Assembly (NCBI GenBank): GCA_900771425.1
Contig: CAAGNV010000003.1
Location: 1 to 43,309, forward strand
Direction: 5' to 3'
Length of the DNA stretch: 43,309 bases
Source: Bacteroidaceae bacterium
GTDB taxonomy: Bacteria > Bacteroidota > Bacteroidia > Bacteroidales > Bacteroidaceae
A model generated the notes under the pieces. The model did not search any database, was not told where the DNA came from, and saw nothing but the letters and a program-made list of their open reading frames with translations. This document shows, piece by piece, positions 41,683 to 43,309 of the stretch. Every line of letters begins with the position of its first letter. The stretch's first letter is position 1. Both the position numbers and the translations under genes were made by a program.

Positions 41683-42408
41683 ATGTCATATCCAAAAATT
41701 AAAGAAGTTACAACCCGACTTTGGGGTAAGCAAGATGTGCACTTCACAGTAAACGAAGATGTAAATATCATTGTTGGCGTAAATGGCAGTGGTAAAACAA
41801 CGTTGCTCAACGCAATCAACAAACTTGCTCTTGATAATCTTGAGGACAAGAATCAGATTGTGTATGTACCATCTATAGACAATATTGCCATGCGTGATAA
41901 GCGTAAAACTGCGAATGCATTGACTCAGGATCTCGAATTCTTTATGTATGACATGAAGACAGGTCCTTCAATGATGTATCATCGGATGGCAATGATAGAT
42001 GCGTCTGCAGAAAAGCAAGCAAAAATGAAGGCTCGAATTGATGATTTTTGCTCGATCATCAATAATCTTTTTAAGACCACAGGGAAGCATATTGAAATAG
42101 AAGGAAATAAGTTCAAGGTAATGTCTAATGGTCAATTAATACCATTGGAAGCCTTATCCTCTGGTGAAAAGCAAATCATCTTGATTTTGCTTCGTGTTTT
42201 CCTTTTGGAAGAAAAAGAGGCATTCGTATTGCTTGATGAGCCAGAGAACTCGCTAGACATCAGCTGGCAGTTCGAGTTAATCAATATCCTTGTCAAACTC
42301 AATCCTAATGCCCAATATTTCATTACCACCCATTCCCCAAGCATCTTTGGTGATGGATGGGGCGATAAGATTATCTATATGGAAGATGTAACCACTCCTG
42401 TCAAGTAA
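41683..42408 (+). CDS. Compact ABC/AAA-type ATPase, AriA-like partner of DUF4435
   Basis: A 241-aa ATPase of the SMC/ABC-like AAA15/21 class. It has Walker A GVNGSGKTT (32-40), ABC signature LSSGEKQ (158-164), Walker B FVLLDEPENSLD (181-192) and the switch His in ITTHSPSIF (about 217). The middle (about 60-150) is short and helical with no long coiled coil. In PARIS defence systems a larger ATPase of this class (AriA) binds the DUF4435 effector AriB and releases it when a phage protein is sensed. This one carries little beyond the nucleotide-binding core. It lies 7 bases upstream of the DUF4435 gene; both are A/T-richer than the housekeeping genes. A standalone OLD-like ATPase is the main alternative. 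Confidence 0.78.
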   Translation: MSYPKIKEVTTRLWGKQDVHFTVNEDVNIIVGVNGSGKTTLLNAINKLALDNLEDKNQIVYVPSIDNIAMRDKRKTANALTQDLEFFMYDMKTGPSMMYHRMAMIDASAEKQAKMKARIDDFCSIINNLFKTTGKHIEIEGNKFKVMSNGQLIPLEALSSGEKQIILILLRVFLLEEKEAFVLLDEPENSLDISWQFELINILVKLNPNAQYFITTHSPSIFGDGWGDKIIYMEDVTTPVK

Positions 42409-42415
42409 CGGAATT

Positions 42416-43258
42416 ATGAATAGAATCGAAGAACAAGCACGATACTACCGCAATCTTCCATTACGAGACAGGAGCATAAAGGCTGTTGTGCATTTGGAGG
42501 ATTCAGAAGATATTCTATTTTGGAATAATCAGCTTCAAAATGCATCACCTGCGAAATATCTCTATCTGCCATACTCAAAGAATGATAAAGGCAATGAGAC
42601 ACGTGGCTGCGAACAATGCTTGCGTTATCGACCTTATCTGACCAAGCGTTTCTTTATCTGTATTGATAGCGATCTACGCCAGTTGAAAGGAGACGAGGGA
42701 TTGTCTGCAGACAACTATATAGCGCAAACATACGCCTACTCTTGGGAGAATCATTTCTGTGAAGCAGAACATCTTCAAGCACGATTTTCTGATTTAGTAC
42801 CTGACTCAGAGTTCAATTTTCGTGTCTTCTTGAAGAAACTTTCAGCCGTTGTATATGAGCCACTTCTTTATCTTGTGCATTACAGTCAGGACTCAGAATT
42901 GAACCAACAATGGAACGTTTCAAAGTTCAACGCATGTCTGCCTCTTCAGCCAAAACGAGAAGATTTAGCCAATGATGGAAATACATACGTAGAAAAAGTT
43001 GTAAAGCTGTTTAGTTACAGTTTGGAAGGACTCCAACGCCCAGAAACTATGACAAACGAGTATCTTAACGAAGAGAATGCTTATCTTCATATCCAAGGGC
43101 ATCAACTTTATAAGCTGCTCCTTCACGTTGGCACTATGTTATGTAGCGGGACAGGTGTAGCATTCAAGACAGACATCCTTGGCAAGGCACTCCATGTAAG
43201 TGGTTACTTTGAGATAGATAACGTACAAACAGACCTCAAACAAATAACTTCAGCATAA
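42416..43258 (+). CDS. DUF4435 (Toprim-like) protein, AriB-like effector candidate
   Basis: A 280-aa protein with the DUF4435 pattern. The Toprim-type acidic Glu is in AVVHLEDSEDILFW (about 23-36), the DxD pair is in FFICIDSDLRQL (about 79-90) and a Ser-Trp-Glu-Asn motif is in YAYSWENHFCEAEHL (about 107-121). A Cys pair (CEQC) lies at about 65-68. The C-terminal half is helical. In E. coli PARIS, AriB of this family is a Toprim nuclease that cleaves tRNA after activation and stops growth of infected cells. All metal-site acids appear present, so the effector should be active. The gene follows the ATPase gene with a 7-base gap and is followed by an XRE-type regulator start. Confidence 0.78.
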   Translation: MNRIEEQARYYRNLPLRDRSIKAVVHLEDSEDILFWNNQLQNASPAKYLYLPYSKNDKGNETRGCEQCLRYRPYLTKRFFICIDSDLRQLKGDEGLSADNYIAQTYAYSWENHFCEAEHLQARFSDLVPDSEFNFRVFLKKLSAVVYEPLLYLVHYSQDSELNQQWNVSKFNACLPLQPKREDLANDGNTYVEKVVKLFSYSLEGLQRPETMTNEYLNEENAYLHIQGHQLYKLLLHVGTMLCSGTGVAFKTDILGKALHVSGYFEIDNVQTDLKQITSA

Positions 43259-43260
43259 GA

Positions 43261-43309
43261 ATGGAAAACCGAATAAAAGTGGTTCTTGTCGATAAAAAGA
43301 AGACCAATA
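43261..43309 (+). CDS. XRE-type HTH regulator, N-terminus only
   Basis: Begins two bases after the DUF4435 stop and runs off the window after 16 codons: MENRIKVVLVDKKKTN. This closely resembles the start of small Bacteroidota Cro/CI-type regulators (M-x-NRIK-x-VLV-x-x-x-KTN, normally continuing into the first DNA-binding helix). The spacing means it is part of the cassette transcript and may control it. The identification rests on these residues only. Confidence 0.5.
   Translation, partial: MENRIKVVLVDKKKTN

Noticed and set aside
41397..41702. 101-codon frame upstream of the ATPase gene.
   Set aside because: It starts with TTG, has no RBS or domain, is A/T-driven in composition, and overlaps the ATPase start and its promoter.

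Overview
The window is a piece of a Bacteroidota chromosome, most likely Bacteroidales and close to Prevotella. The reasons are: promoters of the form TTTG-N19/20-TAnnTTTG with TATCTTTGC or TAACTTTGC just upstream of many starts; many lipoprotein signals; families typical of the group (DUF4827, DUF3316, GH97, a fimbrillin-like lipoprotein, the rsfS-ftsH-cdsA order); and A/T-rich seven-base tandem arrays between genes. Most genes have near-balanced GC. The locus at the right end and half of one lipoprotein gene are visibly more A/T-rich. These are readings by eye; no database search was possible.

Layout. 1-866 has no convincing gene but holds a candidate structured RNA on the minus strand. 867-6431 (minus) carries manA, aroB, a GH97 glycosidase and a DHH phosphoesterase. 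Copies of an intergenic repeat lie in opposite orientation at 13-173 and 5161-5294. 6598-9490 (plus) is rpe, a DUF4827 lipoprotein and glmM. 9651-10988 (minus) is a secreted GH28 polygalacturonase. 11126-15778 (plus) is a topoisomerase IV/gyrase A-type subunit, a DUF3316 outer-membrane protein and an S41 protease. 15994-19061 (plus) is a small HTH regulator, an NfeD-like protein, flotillin and a lipoprotein, headed by a promoter full of TATCG half-sites. 19098-20940 is a peptide plus fimbrillin-like lipoprotein cassette between two nearly identical 94-bp terminator repeats. 20971-23786 holds an ATP-grasp-like protein with a palindromic element inside its reading frame, a YiiX-like papain-fold lipoprotein, a doubtful repeat-containing ORF and a beta-barrel protein. 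23892-29784 (minus) is rsfS-ftsH-cdsA-DUF349.

A roughly 700-bp spacer with a four-unit 22-bp hairpin array precedes uxuA-uxuB (mannonate metabolism), a small lipoprotein, a LysE-type exporter, a rhodanese-metallo-beta-lactamase fusion lipoprotein, a second metallo-beta-lactamase, pepD, pgeF, a GH51 arabinofuranosidase and a small FGSN-motif protein coupled to it. GH28, GH51, GH97 and UxuAB together suggest a plant-polysaccharide degrader.

The right end (40973-43309) looks like an accessory boundary: strong hairpins, what seems to be the leader of a lost mobile-element gene, and then a compact two-gene cassette of a 241-aa ABC/AAA-type ATPase and a 280-aa DUF4435/Toprim-like protein. This is the composition of the anti-phage PARIS system (AriA + AriB), but with an unusually small ATPase. 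An XRE-type regulator starts directly behind it and runs off the window. This cassette is the best candidate for an undescribed system. Next come the in-frame palindromic element, the untranslated RNA at the left end and the terminator-flanked fimbrillin cassette.
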